Shown here: in pieces, positions 1-11,008 of the stretch | How positions within the stretch are numbered: position 1 is the stretch's first letter | How the letters are laid out: every line of letters starts with the position of its first letter | Origin: Nitzschia sp. DOCU1 | Lineage: Eukaryota > Bacillariophyta > Bacillariophyceae > Bacillariales > Bacillariaceae | Length of the DNA stretch: 64,000 nt | NCBI GenBank assembly: GCA_951394045.1 | Contig: OX595990.1 | Coordinates: forward strand, 2,472,549-2,536,548 | Direction of reading: 5' to 3' | The notes under the pieces: model-generated | The model's input: the letters and a program-made list of their open reading frames with translations, nothing else | Databases searched by the model: none | What the model was told of the DNA's origin: nothing | Translations under genes and position numbers: made by a program

Positions 1-2367
1 ACAAACATTTACCTGCAAAGCCCCATCGAGTCCATGGTGGCTTGGCAATGAATGCTTCTTCCTGCGACCCAACCATTCAAGAAGATCATTCTTGTCCGCT
101 GCCGCTTGTAGGAGACGTCTATATAAGTGGCGAGTTCAGTTTTATGAGTCGCGATTTGGCGGAATACATTACCGACACGAACCGCCTGCCCTACCAGCGT
201 CGACGGGAAATTACAATCCAATCGCACGAGGATGTGTCGCTCTCCAACTATGTCTTCTCCATTGACGATCCCGTGCAAGTGTTGACGATTCCCAAGAATC
301 GCATTCTGCGAAATGAGCGCCAGCTTGCCGACTGGCACTGGGCTAGACATCCATATAGGGGTACGTTGTGGGCGCATAGCACTCGAAAGAGTGGAGGATA
401 CTACAAATCGCTTGCAACCTTTCGACAAGTTTGGAAAATCTTTATGCTTTCGGCGGAAAGTAACTTTATCAAGCTGGTACGTACACATACATTTTGTCAT
501 GGGCAGTACCACCGTTCTCAACGCGACGATTCTTTGGATAGCCTCCGACCCCACGAATTACTTGTCAGAGCAATGCTGTTTTTCAGTGGTTCAAAGCCGC
601 GAATGCTACCACTCGTCCGACCTTTCTTTGGGGGATTCCGAGTAATACGGAAGATACGGAGCGACGAGCGGCGATACGAGAAACCTACCTGAGTTATTTT
701 CAATACAGCGAAGAACCGAATCGAGTCTGTCCTCTATCCAGGTACACAGACGAATGTCAGATTGCCTATGCCTTCTTTGTCGTGGCCAACCCCGAGGAAC
801 CACCTGAGCTATTAGATGCGAGCGCCTCTTTGACGGTCGCCAAAGCTCCAAAGTCAAAGGAAGACGATGTGGTGTATCTCAATGTCAGGGAGAATCAGAC
901 GCATGGTCAAGTCATGGCATGGTTCCAGTACGCCGCAAAATTTTCTCAGTTTGAATATATTGCTAAAGTTGAGGGCGATACCTTTGTATTTTTGCCCAAC
1001 TTTCTGGATTTTGTACAAACCAACGTTACCAAGACGCCAACGCGAGTCTTTGGAGGCGTGCCGTACTATGCAGACAATTGTGATCGCAAGAGCAGGAAGG
1101 AAGGCAACTTGTGTCCACTGCCGTTGGTGGGAAATGCTTACATGAGCGGAGAATTTATCTTCATGTCGAATGATCTTGCCTTTTACATGACCGAGCACCT
1201 CTCGTCGGCTCGTCGCAAGAACATTACTATGGCGTCACGCGAGGATGTGTCGATTTCCAACTATGTCTTTTCGCACCCTGACGCTGTGGACGTTGCATAT
1301 ATTCCAAAAGCCAAGATTTTGCGCCAGTGGAAGTTGAATGCACAATATTCGTGGCTGGAACACCCCTATGCGGAAACCTTGTGGGCATACTCTTCCGGTT
1401 TCGATAGTCATTTCTTTCGACCCATCAGTCGGTTTCGACGAACTTGGAGGGAGTATTTGGTATATCTTTGTTCAAAAAAGCGGAGGTCGGTAGGTGGAAC
1501 TAAGCTTGGACTGTGGCCGGCACCGTCGACATTGATCTCATCACGCAATTGCGTTCTTTCTGCGGGAAGCCTTACACCAAGTTCGAACTTTTTGACGCCC
1601 CCATTGCTTCGAATGATGATCTGGATGCCTTGGAAGCGGATGATTTTATCTACACGTACAAACCGGTGTCTCCTGTAGTGATGGAAAGTCACGAATTGGT
1701 CTTCTTCCCGATTCCCGGGGCGGGCGATGTCTCATGGAAGCAACTCTTTCGACGAATGATGGGTTATGACGACTGGCAGACGAATCCTTCGAGACTTGAG
1801 GACGACGGCCTCAAGTATCTGTATCATTATAGTCCAGACGAGGCCCGAAAGATCATGCAAGAGTATACAGTGGCGATGATGGTCAGAGACCCCAAGCAAC
1901 GTCTGTATGATGCCTTTGAGAAGTACAAGAGAGATTTCTTTATTGAACACTGTTGTCCTCATGCCAGATCGGCACGCACCCAATGCGAAATGCGTAGTAA
2001 CATGCTTAAAACCTGGGCGGAAGACGCGCACATGTGCGATCTTCCTCAATGGCGACCACAGGGTGAATGGATGGACCCCAAGTATTACGAACAGTTGGGC
2101 TTTGTTTTGCATTTTGAGACTGCAGAACGCGACGCGAAGTTGTTCTTGGCCGGGCTTGGTTTGTGGCAAAAATATGGAAGTTATGGGTGGGGAGGTGGAG
2201 GGGCAATTTTCAACAACAAGACGGATGATATGGTGAAAGCCCAAGAACTTCGAAAACAGATGGCCAGGCGATTCCGGGCGGAAATTGAATCCAGGGTGGA
2301 ATACTGGTACAAAGCGGATTATCAGAGTGATTACCTCGACATTCGGAACTGGCGTATTCAGTCATAA
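1..2367 (+). CDS. GT31 - GT31 - sulfotransferase modular protein, 5' partial
   Basis: Predicted Golgi enzyme that transfers a hexose and a sulfate. Exons as read: before position 1 to 476, 587-1489 and 1570-2367, joined in phase 0 (introns 477-586, GTACGT to TTTCAG, and 1490-1569, GTAGGT to AAG). Exon 1 encodes the C-terminal half of one galactosyltransferase-31-like domain (CPLPLVGDVYISGEF, HEDVSLSNYVF). Exon 2 encodes a complete second one, starting near PTFLWGIPSNTEDTERR, with KVEGDTFVF at the DxD site and REDVSISNYVF. Exon 3 encodes a sulfotransferase-2-like domain with FFPIPGAGDVSWKQL (5'-PAPS region) and VRDPKQRLYDAF (3'-phosphate region). The gene at 56245-58379 has the same GT31-sulfotransferase order but one GT31 unit. 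Frame 2 has no ATG between the stop at 541 and position 782, while homology starts upstream of 782, so exon 2 must be spliced from upstream. The start lies outside the window. Acceptor specificity is unknown. Confidence 0.8.
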
Positions 2368-2416
2368 GATACAAGGCATAGGCGCCCCAAGAGGAAGTAA
2401 CGAGGTAGTTTGGATG

Positions 2417-2950
2417 TTATAATTCAGTGTTGTTTTGCCGTTGCTGGCATCTTTCTAGGACTCGCCGCAGAGAAAGCATGGTCTGTATCCGTGGATCCAT
2501 CGAATCGCCATCTAAGCCTGCCGGCATAACTAGTTTGGAAGGAAGCACATTCGTTCGAAGATCCTGACAAACAGCGTCTGCCACAGGTGACTCGGTAGAG
2601 GCCGACGCCTTGGCAAATTCATCTAGATATGTCTTGCCGCCGTACACACTCCCAGCCATTAGGCCCACTTGTGTCGCGGCCAAAGCGTGGCCTACACTCA
2701 CAATCAAATCCACAAAGTTGCGAAAGGCAACATGCGTATTAATCGAAGGATGACCCAGGACAAGTCGCCGGATTGGCAAGAGGGCCACACCCGCCAATGC
2801 ACAAGCGCCTATGCCTTGCATGAGCCCAGGTGGGATGGAAGGAGCAAAGAAGGGGGTCTGACTGTCACTTCCGCTCTGTCCATAATGCCTCCGGATGGAA
2901 TCCGCTGACTTCATGGCATGCGTCAAGGAAAGCTTTTCCGGTTGTGACAT
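2417..2950 (-). CDS. Small hydrophobic protein, unknown function
   Basis: Single-exon ORF of 177 residues. It has two hydrophobic stretches, roughly residues 42-60 (LMQGIGACALAGVALLPI) and 82-105 (NFVDLIVSVGHALAATQVGL), each rich in small residues, so one or two membrane passes are likely. The N terminus is polar and lacks an obvious signal peptide. The C terminus is hydrophilic and ends in a short basic helix (RRVLERCQQRQ). Its stop lies only about 50 bp from the stop of the GT31-sulfotransferase gene, so the two genes converge. The composition looks protein-like and the frame is long relative to its surroundings, which supports a real gene. I recognise no family and cannot assign a function; an organelle inner-membrane protein is one possibility. 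Confidence 0.55.
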   Translation of the reverse strand: MSQPEKLSLTHAMKSADSIRRHYGQSGSDSQTPFFAPSIPPGLMQGIGACALAGVALLPIRRLVLGHPSINTHVAFRNFVDLIVSVGHALAATQVGLMAGSVYGGKTYLDEFAKASASTESPVADAVCQDLRTNVLPSKLVMPAGLDGDSMDPRIQTMLSLRRVLERCQQRQNNTEL

Positions 2951-4138
2951 GATCGATTCTTGTTTACGATCGCTTCTCGCTTTTGCTTTTGTAGATGCTT
3001 TTCTTCATTGGCTTCGAGGAGAGCTGAGGATACTGTAGTTGCAGCCGACATGAGACGACGGTTTTTTCCCGCCATTTTTGGTGTGGATGGATGGACGGAC
3101 GGAAGAAGCGTGGACGACCCGGCCGACCAACAAATGGATCTTCTTGGCACACGCGAGCATGACGATCACTCAACGAGCAAGCCAGTCATGGATCGGCGAT
3201 GGAGCATTCTCACAAAAAAGTCGAAATCCATCGCTACTCGCAATGGCACTAGAGTAGTTTGCGAACACGTCGTGTCAACAGCTTCTAGTACGATAGCAAA
3301 GTTCGTTTCGTCGCCTAGGAGGTAAAAAGCATTATGTAGGTAATATTTTTCTTGTCCTGCGGTCTTTGCTATAGATTAGGGAGGGGGGGATTCTTCTGCT
3401 GCCAGTGCTGTTTGATAGTACTTCATGGCCGATCGATAAAGGAATGAATGGCACGCCATTGCAACTGCTTGGCAGGGCTTATCATTGACTTTAAGAGTTA
3501 GATCATTCTCTATGTGATTCTTACGATTCTTGACTCCTTGAAGCTGCTTGATTTTCTCGACTGGGAACATACGGGAAATGGGTACCTAGTACATTGCTAG
3601 TGTTTGATTGGCGGGGGACAAACAAGTCGAATGCTAATCGAAAGCTGTAATGAGGTTCCACCCCATAGTCAGGCCTAGGATATCTAATAATGTGCGAGGA
3701 CGTCTGGTACTGCTGCGGCACAAACTACTATGGCCAAGAATCCTTGCCTAGCATAGCGTCCTCAAACTCTTGCCGCAACGTGACAGTTGCCACCGGTCAC
3801 ATTCCATCCCCGTTGCAGATCTTTCTTGCCGGCCAAAATTCGTTTTTACAAGTAGAATTGATCTTTGGGTTTCTGCTCCCCATCTCAGCTTGAGACTAGA
3901 GGTGTTAAAGCAGAGTAGCACTGCTTCTTCGAGTGGGAGTCTGTGTTGAGTAGCATCCTTCTCTGTATTCACGAGTGCACACTACACCAAGCATCTTTAG
4001 GAGCTAACTGTCGTGGAACACTCGCGCGTGATCTTCGAGACAGGAAGCGCTACTTTCTCTAGGTGATCGCATGAAAAAATATGAAGTCTATATCCCATGT
4101 AGAAGTATCTATGTAGCAAGTAGGCAAAAATCCATCCA
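2951..4138. other. Gene-poor interval
   Basis: Only short ORFs with no recognisable domain or splice logic. The part next to 2950 probably holds the promoter of the leftward gene at 2417-2950. I see no RNA gene or repeat here. Confidence 0.4.
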
Positions 4139-4812
4139 TCAAATTCCCATCATGTTCAATTCCACATTTGTTCGAACATCTCCAACCCAATCCAATTTTT
4201 GACCCGGCCAGGCCTTGGCCTGTTGTGGTAATGATTCGCCTCGTACCAGTAGACCTTGGATGAGAAGGAATCCATCGCTGTAGTAGTGACAAAAGGAAAG
4301 GAAAATAAGGATTAGAACGTGCATGGCAAGTGGAACGTTATCGACGAGACAACCAGGAACCGGTGGCTTCTCAATTCGGAATCAGTCATGAGTATCTTCA
4401 GTCCTTGATGCTTTTGGAACCCTGCAAAATAGCCTGCCACACTAAGCGAACCGATGACCGATGAAAACGAGAACCTGGAGGAAACCCCCTTGGAAGGGTG
4501 TATTTCCCTCCAACAAGGCGACTCTGGAGAAGTGGATATCTATCATGCAAACAATCTTTCGTCTCATGCGGACATTCAAAACATCAATGGTCTCAAACGA
4601 TGACACGCGCTCTGTCAAACTCGGCAACGATGACGAATGGATACTCACTCTAGCATTTCCAAGACATCATAGGAACCCTGTTTCTTCACATCAAAACCTG
4701 ATTTTGATCGACCGGTGGCGGCATGGTTGAGAGATGATCTCGCCAGTGTCAATGTCGCACATTGCAATAGCAAAAGTGCCGAGAGGAATAGCGTGGTGAA
4801 GGATTTCATCAT
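4139..4812 (-). CDS. Small secreted protein, two-exon model
   Basis: The ATG pair at 4812-4807 opens a short exon encoding a textbook signal peptide (MMKSFTTLFLSALLLLQC, then ATLTLA before the likely cleavage site). Exon 1 runs 4812-4649 and stops at a strong donor (GTGAGT, phase 2). A good acceptor (CTACTACAG) precedes 4277, and joining there keeps the frame to a stop at 4139, giving about 100 residues that include QQAKAWPGQKLDWVGDVRT. The intron would be about 370 bp, long for this window. An alternative acceptor near 4524 gives a shorter product ending at 4442 (FLQVLVFIGHRFA). The signal-peptide exon is the firm part; the downstream structure is inference. The mature part matches no family I can name. 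Confidence 0.45.
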
Positions 4813-6501
4813 TTTCTTGGTGTTAGTGGAAGGAGGGTATCTTGTTCCGTAAGAGTTTTCGGAGGTTCGGCTTCGGGGGTTCTGGTCGGTAGCAATGAAG
4901 GAGTTACGAGACAGATGAGCTGCTGAAGGTAATAATAATGAGCACTGGAGGGAAGTGATGACAATCAGCGGCGCGGAAGCAGAGCGAAGAAGGTCTTTGG
5001 GCGTGATGCTGACAGGGGAGATTATGTATTGGCTGTCTCTTCTATCGAAGAAAGCGGCTTTGGCATTTGATCTTGCTTTCCGTGCAATCAGAACACGCGA
5101 GTCAGTTCAAGCGAAGGAGCATCTGACCGTTCTACGGCGAGATGCAAGGAGAGGTGTGCTCGCGCAGGGAAAAGGTCATTTGCACGCCGCCCTTCTTCGT
5201 AACTCGTGTAGAAACTTTGACGTCAACAGACACTGCCATTTCACCCAATGGGGGGCTCGCTCATCAATCTCATTTATGTGTGGCAAGGCGCACTTTTGGA
5301 GACTCCGTCATATAAAAGACTAAATATTTCGATGAAACTTGGCCCAACGGTTGATCTTCCGTGCTTTGTGGGGGGTTCTGGCAGGGTTGTCACGCATCTG
5401 ATTGGTGGATTAGCGCCATATATTTTGTTGAACCGCTAGTGACGAAGCTCAAAAATGAGGGAAACGTCATCTTTTAACAAGCACTCCGAGTCCATCCAAG
5501 CAGGCAAGGCACATGGCTGACGGACGCAAGGAAACGACGACGACGGGCATGGGGAAACGGAGGCGTCAGACGAGCGAGGTTCGCCTAGCTAAAGTAGCCG
5601 AATGGTGCCCCAAGGCAATACCAGATACAATAGTAGAGTCAACGCAACGAGGCTTCAAAGACACTGTATTCTGCTGGTCCTTGGCGGCCAGGGAAATCCC
5701 CGCACTTTTCCGAGTACGACGTCGGTAAAGAAACAGCGAGAACTGGGCCCTCTATTTCAAGTTACTTTCGACTACAATGTGAGTTGCTGCTTTGTTATTT
5801 GCCACTAGACTTTCCTCCTCGCTGCACCATAGCCGCCAGAGATCAGACACCAGAACTGTAAAGAATCTTCTATGTAGTAGTAGCTAGCACCGGCTTAGCT
5901 TTGGAAGAGCCGTGCTGCTATGAGATAGCATAGCTGCCAGCCCGGCTATGTTGCTGACTCATTCGACTAAGAATTACAGTCGATGATGTCATTGGGCGAA
6001 ACCTACGCACGGTACCAAACTACGATTTTCTCTTCCGTCGTTCCTGACTATCTCTAGTTTGGAAGTGACGACAACGACATCAACGTCGGAGCAAATCGTC
6101 TTGGTGTGGCTGACGAGGGAGGATAAGAAGCTGTTTGACGACACCACTACTAGATACTTTCAAGACAAAGGTCTTGGTCGAGGCGCAATATGCAGGTCAT
6201 AGTGTAGTACTAGCTTTGCCACCGCCCTTCCATGACGGTACAGTATCAATGTTAGAGATCGGCGCCTCTCAGGAGTACGGACTATCACTAACGGCCAATC
6301 AACAATATGTCTGCAGTGCTATGCTGCTTGTTCCACTTTCCTAACCTTAATTTCCTACTGTCAAGACGTGTGAATAGTTTATGGCTACGAGTCTATCTCT
6401 TCAAGCTCTAACGGTGAAGTGCTTTCTATTGTGTTGTCCTATCCATTACAAAATGTCAAGGCCGGGCAAGTTACTGCTAGTCAATGGCAACAATTCTGTG
6501 T
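4813..6501. other. Gene-poor interval
   Basis: About 1.7 kb with only short unrelated ORFs on both strands. The first few hundred bases probably contain the promoter of the secreted-protein gene, and the right end carries the 3' region of the HSP90 gene. No tRNA, rRNA or clear repeat seen. Confidence 0.4.
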
Positions 6502-8952
6502 TTACTCGAACACTTCCACGTCGGTCGCTTTGACTTCCTCGTCGTCTCCCTCGTCGTCGCTGGATGATTCCTCTTCTGCCGTCGTTTCCGCCTCGTCTTT
6601 TGCAGCAACTTCGGGATTCATCAGGCTCATCACACGTGTGGCAAAGCCTGACATGTCTTCCACATCGTATCCCGATGTCATTCCCGCAACATCAAAGAGA
6701 AGTCGCGCATATACTTCTGTAGTCTTGGCTTCCTTGTCAGCCTTAACCATACGATCCAAATCCTTGACGATGGGGTGTTTGGGGTTAATTTCCATGCACA
6801 CCTTGTTCATATCGTCAATGCCACCCAAGTCGGCACCCGTAGCGACTGCTTGAGCTCGCATGTATCGCTGCATGCTGGGACTCATACCGTAAGCGCCTTG
6901 GACCAAGGCAGCAGGTGAGTTAGTTAGCAAATCGGACACTGTCACCTTTTGTACCTTGCCCGACAGAAGAGTCTCAAGGTAGGTAATTACGTCAACAAAA
7001 TCTCGGTTCAACTGTTCCTTCTTCTTCTTGGCATCTTCGTCGTCGTCATCCAGTTTCAATGTGTCCTTGCCCGCATCGACAATGTTCTTGTCCTTGTAGC
7101 TTCGGAGAGACTCAAACATGATTTCATCCAATGGTTCAGTCGCAAACAATACATCGTATCCTCGAGACTTGAGCTTTTCAATCACAGGATTCATGGCTGC
7201 CTTCTTCTTTCCGTCTCCAGTAACATAATAGACGTCCTTTTGGCCCTCGGGCATGTTTTCAATGTACTTATCCAATGATGTATACTCCTCTCCAGAGGAA
7301 GAGCTGAAGAAGCGAAGATACGAGGCGATTTCTTCGCGATTGCGGTCGTCTTCAATAATTCCAACCTTTAGGTACTTTCCAAAGTTGTTCCAGAACAGAA
7401 TGTATTTCCCGTCTGCTTCCGTCTCTGCCAGTTCCTTGATCATATCAAGAGACTTGCGTACGAGACGCTTGTTGATGATGCTCAATACCTTGGACTTTTG
7501 CAGAATTTCACGACTCACATTCAAGGGTAGGTCGTTACTGTCGACCACACCCTTGACAAACTTGAGCCAGCGAGGAAGAAGGTCGTCGAATTGATCATTG
7601 ATGAAAACGCGCTTGACGTAAAGGCGGATATTGCGTGCGTTTTCATCAAACATGTCTCTGCTCAACTCGAATGGAAGCATACCGGGAATGTACAAGACTA
7701 GTAGAAAGAACAGTAAATACAAAGAATATCAGAGTGAGTGTCAGGAAGAAAATAAAGCAAACAAATTGTAGACGATAAGCGTTCCTAACTCACCTGCCTT
7801 GCACTCGACCTGTCCCTCCAACACGAAATGAGTGTACTTCATGGGGATATCATAAGCGTTTCGGAAGGCCGACCTGTAAAAGTCTTGATATTCTTCTTCG
7901 GTTACTTCTCTTGGAGGTCGTAGCCATATTGGTTTTTGATTGTTGACCGTCTCGTAACCCTCGACCGTTTCTGGGACTGTTTTCATCTTTGGCGTTTCAC
8001 CCTCGGCCAAATCCTTGTTTGCCTCTTCATCCGGAACTTGTTTGTATTCGGTATTCTCCTTCCAGACCGAAATGGGGAACTCAATGAATTCAGAATATCG
8101 TTGAAGCAACTCTTCAATTTTGGAAGCCTCAAGGTACGCGGAAGCGTCATCCTTCAAATGTAAAATCAACTTGGTTCCCGAGTCTCCCATAAGTTGGTCG
8201 TCTGATACTTCCGTAATAGTATATGACGAGTCTGCTTCTGATTCCCATTGATACGTCTTGCTGCCGTCTTGCATAGACTTGGTGACGACCGTCACCTTTT
8301 CGGCTACAAGATAGGCGGAGTAAAATCCCACTCCAAACTGACCAATAAGATTGACGTCAGCAGTTCCTTCTCCCAGCGCCTGAACAAAGGCACGAGTTCC
8401 CGATTGCGCAATCTTTCCCAAGTTATTGATGAGCTCATCACGGGTCATACCGACACCTGAATCTTCAATCGTAAGAGTATTGTCGGCAGAGTTGGCGCGA
8501 ATTTTGATTTCTGGCTTTTGGACTGTGGAATCTTCTGTAATGGAAAGGAATCGCTTCTTATCGCAAGCATCGGCAGCATTCGAGACAAGCTCACGCAAGA
8601 AAATATCCCTATCTGAATACAATGAGTTGATGATCAAATCCATGACGCGTCCGACATCACTCGTGAATCTGTGGACAAGAACGACGACGACAACGACAGA
8701 AATGGATGAGATACTACTATGGTCATGACAGATCCACCCGGTGGTGTGTCCGTTGTGAACTTACTCGAAGGTTTCAACATCTGCGGTAGTAGACTGCAAG
8801 AAGAAGTTTGATCGTGATGCTGGACCGTAGGCCAATGGCTTGGCAATCCCAAACGAAGCCTTTGGCGCCGTGCCAATCAACGACGACGGCATAAACGCGG
8901 CCGTGGCGACGACCGAAGTGAGGGCAACGAGAGAGGCCGTGGAGAACTTCAT
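6502..8952 (-). CDS. Plastid-targeted HSP90 chaperone (HSP90C type)
   Basis: ATP-dependent chaperone, 752 residues from three exons: 8952-8765, 8668-7794 and 7697-6502 (both introns 96 bp, GTAAGT and GTGAGT donors). The frame is continuous across both junctions and restores the family sequences FTSDVGRVMDLIINSLYS and CKAVLYIPGMLPFE. GHKL ATPase motifs are complete: ELVSNAADACDK, DSGVGMTRDEL, NNLGKIAQSGT and GQFGVGFYSAYLVA. The middle domain has SRDMFDENARNIRLYVKRVF. There is no MEEVD (cytosolic) or KDEL-like (ER) tail; the C terminus is acidic. The N terminus starts with a hydrophobic signal peptide followed by ATAAFMPSS, with Phe at the predicted cleavage site, then a Ser/Ala/basic stretch. 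This is the bipartite ER-plus-transit leader of secondary plastids. I preferred the ATG at 8952 over the in-frame ATG at 8976 because it begins directly with the signal peptide. Confidence 0.93.
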
Positions 8953-9482
8953 TGTTGTTGATGTGAAAGAGCACAAGGGGAAATATGAGATGTTGTTTGT
9001 TGCTGTCTACGCAACTTGTTGGAAAGTATCGAACGTAATCGGATCTTCGAAAGAGGTATGACGACAACAGAGGTTCTTCTCCAAGAAAATCCTTTTGATG
9101 GCATCGCGTGGTTGGTTGGCGTCTTCAAATCCATTCGTTTTCCCGACGGCTGACGTACGATTTTTCGCACTGATGGCATACTCCACGTGGAAGGACCACT
9201 TTAGACGAAATAGTCGGAGATCACTCGTGCGCGAGCGATGCGCGAAATCTTCGAAGCCCGCGAAGCCGCTCTCGTCATCGCGGACAAAAGGTCGAGGACG
9301 GAGAGAGAAGGAAAGGCGGAGGTAAACGTGCATCCACCATGTTCGAATGTCGAAAAAGGGGAAAGGAAAGAAACATAGCTTGCACATTCCCTTTTGGATT
9401 CGACAAAGCTCCTTGCTCTACAAACCTTCGTACTACAATAAGGAATCTTACTGGTTGCTTGCATTGACCGTATTTAGAAACC
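8953..9482. promoter_or_regulatory. Divergent intergenic region between HSP90C and ISCA2 genes
   Basis: 530 bp between two divergent start codons, one leftward for the plastid chaperone and one rightward for the Fe-S assembly protein. It must contain both promoters. Short ORFs on both strands here show no protein-family signal. I could not pick out a specific binding site with confidence. Confidence 0.5.
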
Positions 9483-10154
9483 ATGGCATCTTTACGCACC
9501 GCAGGGCGGGTCGCTACTCGTTCTCTTGACTCGTTACGAATTTCCGTGGCGAAAAACAGCGGCGCTAGTTTGGCGAGACCTTTTTCGGCGATGGTGACTT
9601 CAGAACCGGTGGTCAGATCCACTCTAAGACGCAGTCTACCCCTTCAGGGTTTCAATCAGCAACGAGGAATGGTCCTTGTCACAAAATCAAAGGCATCCGA
9701 CGCTGCGGCTCAGGAGAAAGAACATGGGCAATCCAAAAAGGTGGATCTTTCGGACTACAAAATTTTATCGGAGGACTTGATTATTACACCCAGTTGCATT
9801 GATCGTGTGGACAAGCTAATTCAGCAACGAAAGGCCAAAGATGGCGTCACTCCCTTTTTACGTGTCTTTGTGGACGCTGGAGGATGTTCTGGATTTCAAT
9901 ATCAATTTGAGTTTGACCAAGACTACGACCCCGAAGAAGACATTACTTTGGTAGTTTCAGCTTCGGAGGATGTTCCTCGTATTGTCAGTGACCAGGCTTC
10001 CATTGACTTACTGCGGGGATCAACCTTGGATTACGTACAGGAAATGATCAAGAGCTCATTTGTAGTATCAGACAATCCGCAATCGGAATCGGCATGTGGT
10101 TGTGGCTCGTCATTTGCAGTCAAGAATTTCGCTAGCAATCCAGCTCTAGATTAA
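9483..10154 (+). CDS. A-type Fe-S cluster assembly protein, ISCA2-like, mitochondrial
   Basis: Single-exon gene, 223 residues. The C-terminal half is a HesB/IscA domain (about residues 97-212) with the three conserved cysteines: Cys135 in DAGGCSGFQYQF and Cys205/Cys207 in ESACGCGSSF. These ligands bind iron or a [2Fe-2S]/[4Fe-4S] cluster passed to apo-enzymes. The long N terminus (1-60) is rich in Arg, Ser, Leu and Ala with few acids, typical of a mitochondrial presequence. The family is about 110 residues without a leader, so the extra length is leader plus a Lys/Glu-rich linker (66-90). ISCA2 rather than ISCA1 is suggested by LRVFVDAGGCSGFQYQF and by the RGSTLDYV region; this subclass call is less sure than the family. 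The gene diverges from the plastid HSP90 gene. Confidence 0.9.
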   Translation: MASLRTAGRVATRSLDSLRISVAKNSGASLARPFSAMVTSEPVVRSTLRRSLPLQGFNQQRGMVLVTKSKASDAAAQEKEHGQSKKVDLSDYKILSEDLIITPSCIDRVDKLIQQRKAKDGVTPFLRVFVDAGGCSGFQYQFEFDQDYDPEEDITLVVSASEDVPRIVSDQASIDLLRGSTLDYVQEMIKSSFVVSDNPQSESACGCGSSFAVKNFASNPALD

Positions 10155-10278
10155 TGATTTTAAAATTGGTATAGACATTTTTTGTACAGAACCGTATGAA
10201 TATTGACCCATGGATTATGAAACTTTGTAGACGGCACTAATTGCGTCCCCATAGGCAACGCTATTATTGCCGTCGACA

Positions 10279-10704
10279 TCAAGGGCCTTTTCTTTGTTCC
10301 GCCATTGCTGACTTTGACTTTTGCAGTAGCCGTTCCTGTTCTGCTTCCATTTCCGCTGTCATCTTTATCTTTTTGGTTCGTTTCGATTTTGCCCTAGTAT
10401 TTCCGCCAATAGTGGATGATGTTGTTCTCAAGAGCTCTTCCGCTTTTTGAACATAGGCAACAAATTCTGGCGAATTATTCAAGCCACATGCTTCCACAAC
10501 ATAGCTGCTGTTTTCTGGTATCGTGTCGTGCTGGACCAGATTCGATGCGACTTCCGCCAAGTACGAGAAATAGGCCGTGCGAAGCATCTCGACCGATCCC
10601 TTGGTGAACGTTTGGTCCGGCGCCAGCTGCTTTAGAATTTGATGAAACTCGTCAAAGGTAGGCTTGTCTATGCTATACTTGCGTTTTTTGGTTTCATTCG
10701 ACAT
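10279..10704 (-). CDS. Probable histone-fold protein (Dr1/NF-YB/POLE3-like)
   Basis: Single-exon ORF of 141 residues. Residues about 16-95 can be read as the three helices of a histone fold: FDEFHQILKQLAPD, then a long helix SVEMLRTAYFSYLAEVASNLV, then a short connector and SPEFVAYVQKAEELL, which resembles the xxFVxxxxxxL third helix of NF-YB/Dr1-class proteins. The C terminus (102-141) is very basic and charged (RAKSKRTKKIKM) and could be a nuclear signal or DNA-contacting tail. No catalytic motif is expected. The gene converges with ISCA2 about 125 bp away. The fold is inferred from pattern alone; a related heterodimeric chromatin or transcription subunit would also fit. Confidence 0.55.
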   Translation of the reverse strand: MSNETKKRKYSIDKPTFDEFHQILKQLAPDQTFTKGSVEMLRTAYFSYLAEVASNLVQHDTIPENSSYVVEACGLNNSPEFVAYVQKAEELLRTTSSTIGGNTRAKSKRTKKIKMTAEMEAEQERLLQKSKSAMAEQRKGP

Positions 10705-11008
10705 TGGTCAAGATGCTTGATGCGGTCTTCGTTGCCTCTGGTTTGTTACTACCTTCCTCCCCATTTTGAAACATGGCACTCATTTTTGGCTTCGACTTGA
10801 ACACTTCGACTCGGACTCCCTCGGATTGTTGCGCGCGCGGAGGGCGAAGGAGCGCGGGCTGGATAATCGATGCAGTCGCGCTTGCGAGTGTTCGCACGAA
10901 AAGGCATTCCGAGGTGGTTGCAAAGCAAGAGATTTTCACATCGACAACAGTCCCAACTTCTGAGGACGAAACCATTTCCAACATGAAAAAATCCAAGATG
11001 CCTTCCTA

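Noticed and set aside
42..692. Stand-alone ORF starting at 42
   Set aside because: The frame is already open from position 3 with homologous sequence upstream of the ATG, and after 476 it reads through an intron; it is the tail of a longer exon.
2960..3325. ORF of 121 residues on the plus strand
   Set aside because: Composition and reading lack any family feature; it overlaps the presumed promoter of the leftward gene at 2417-2950.
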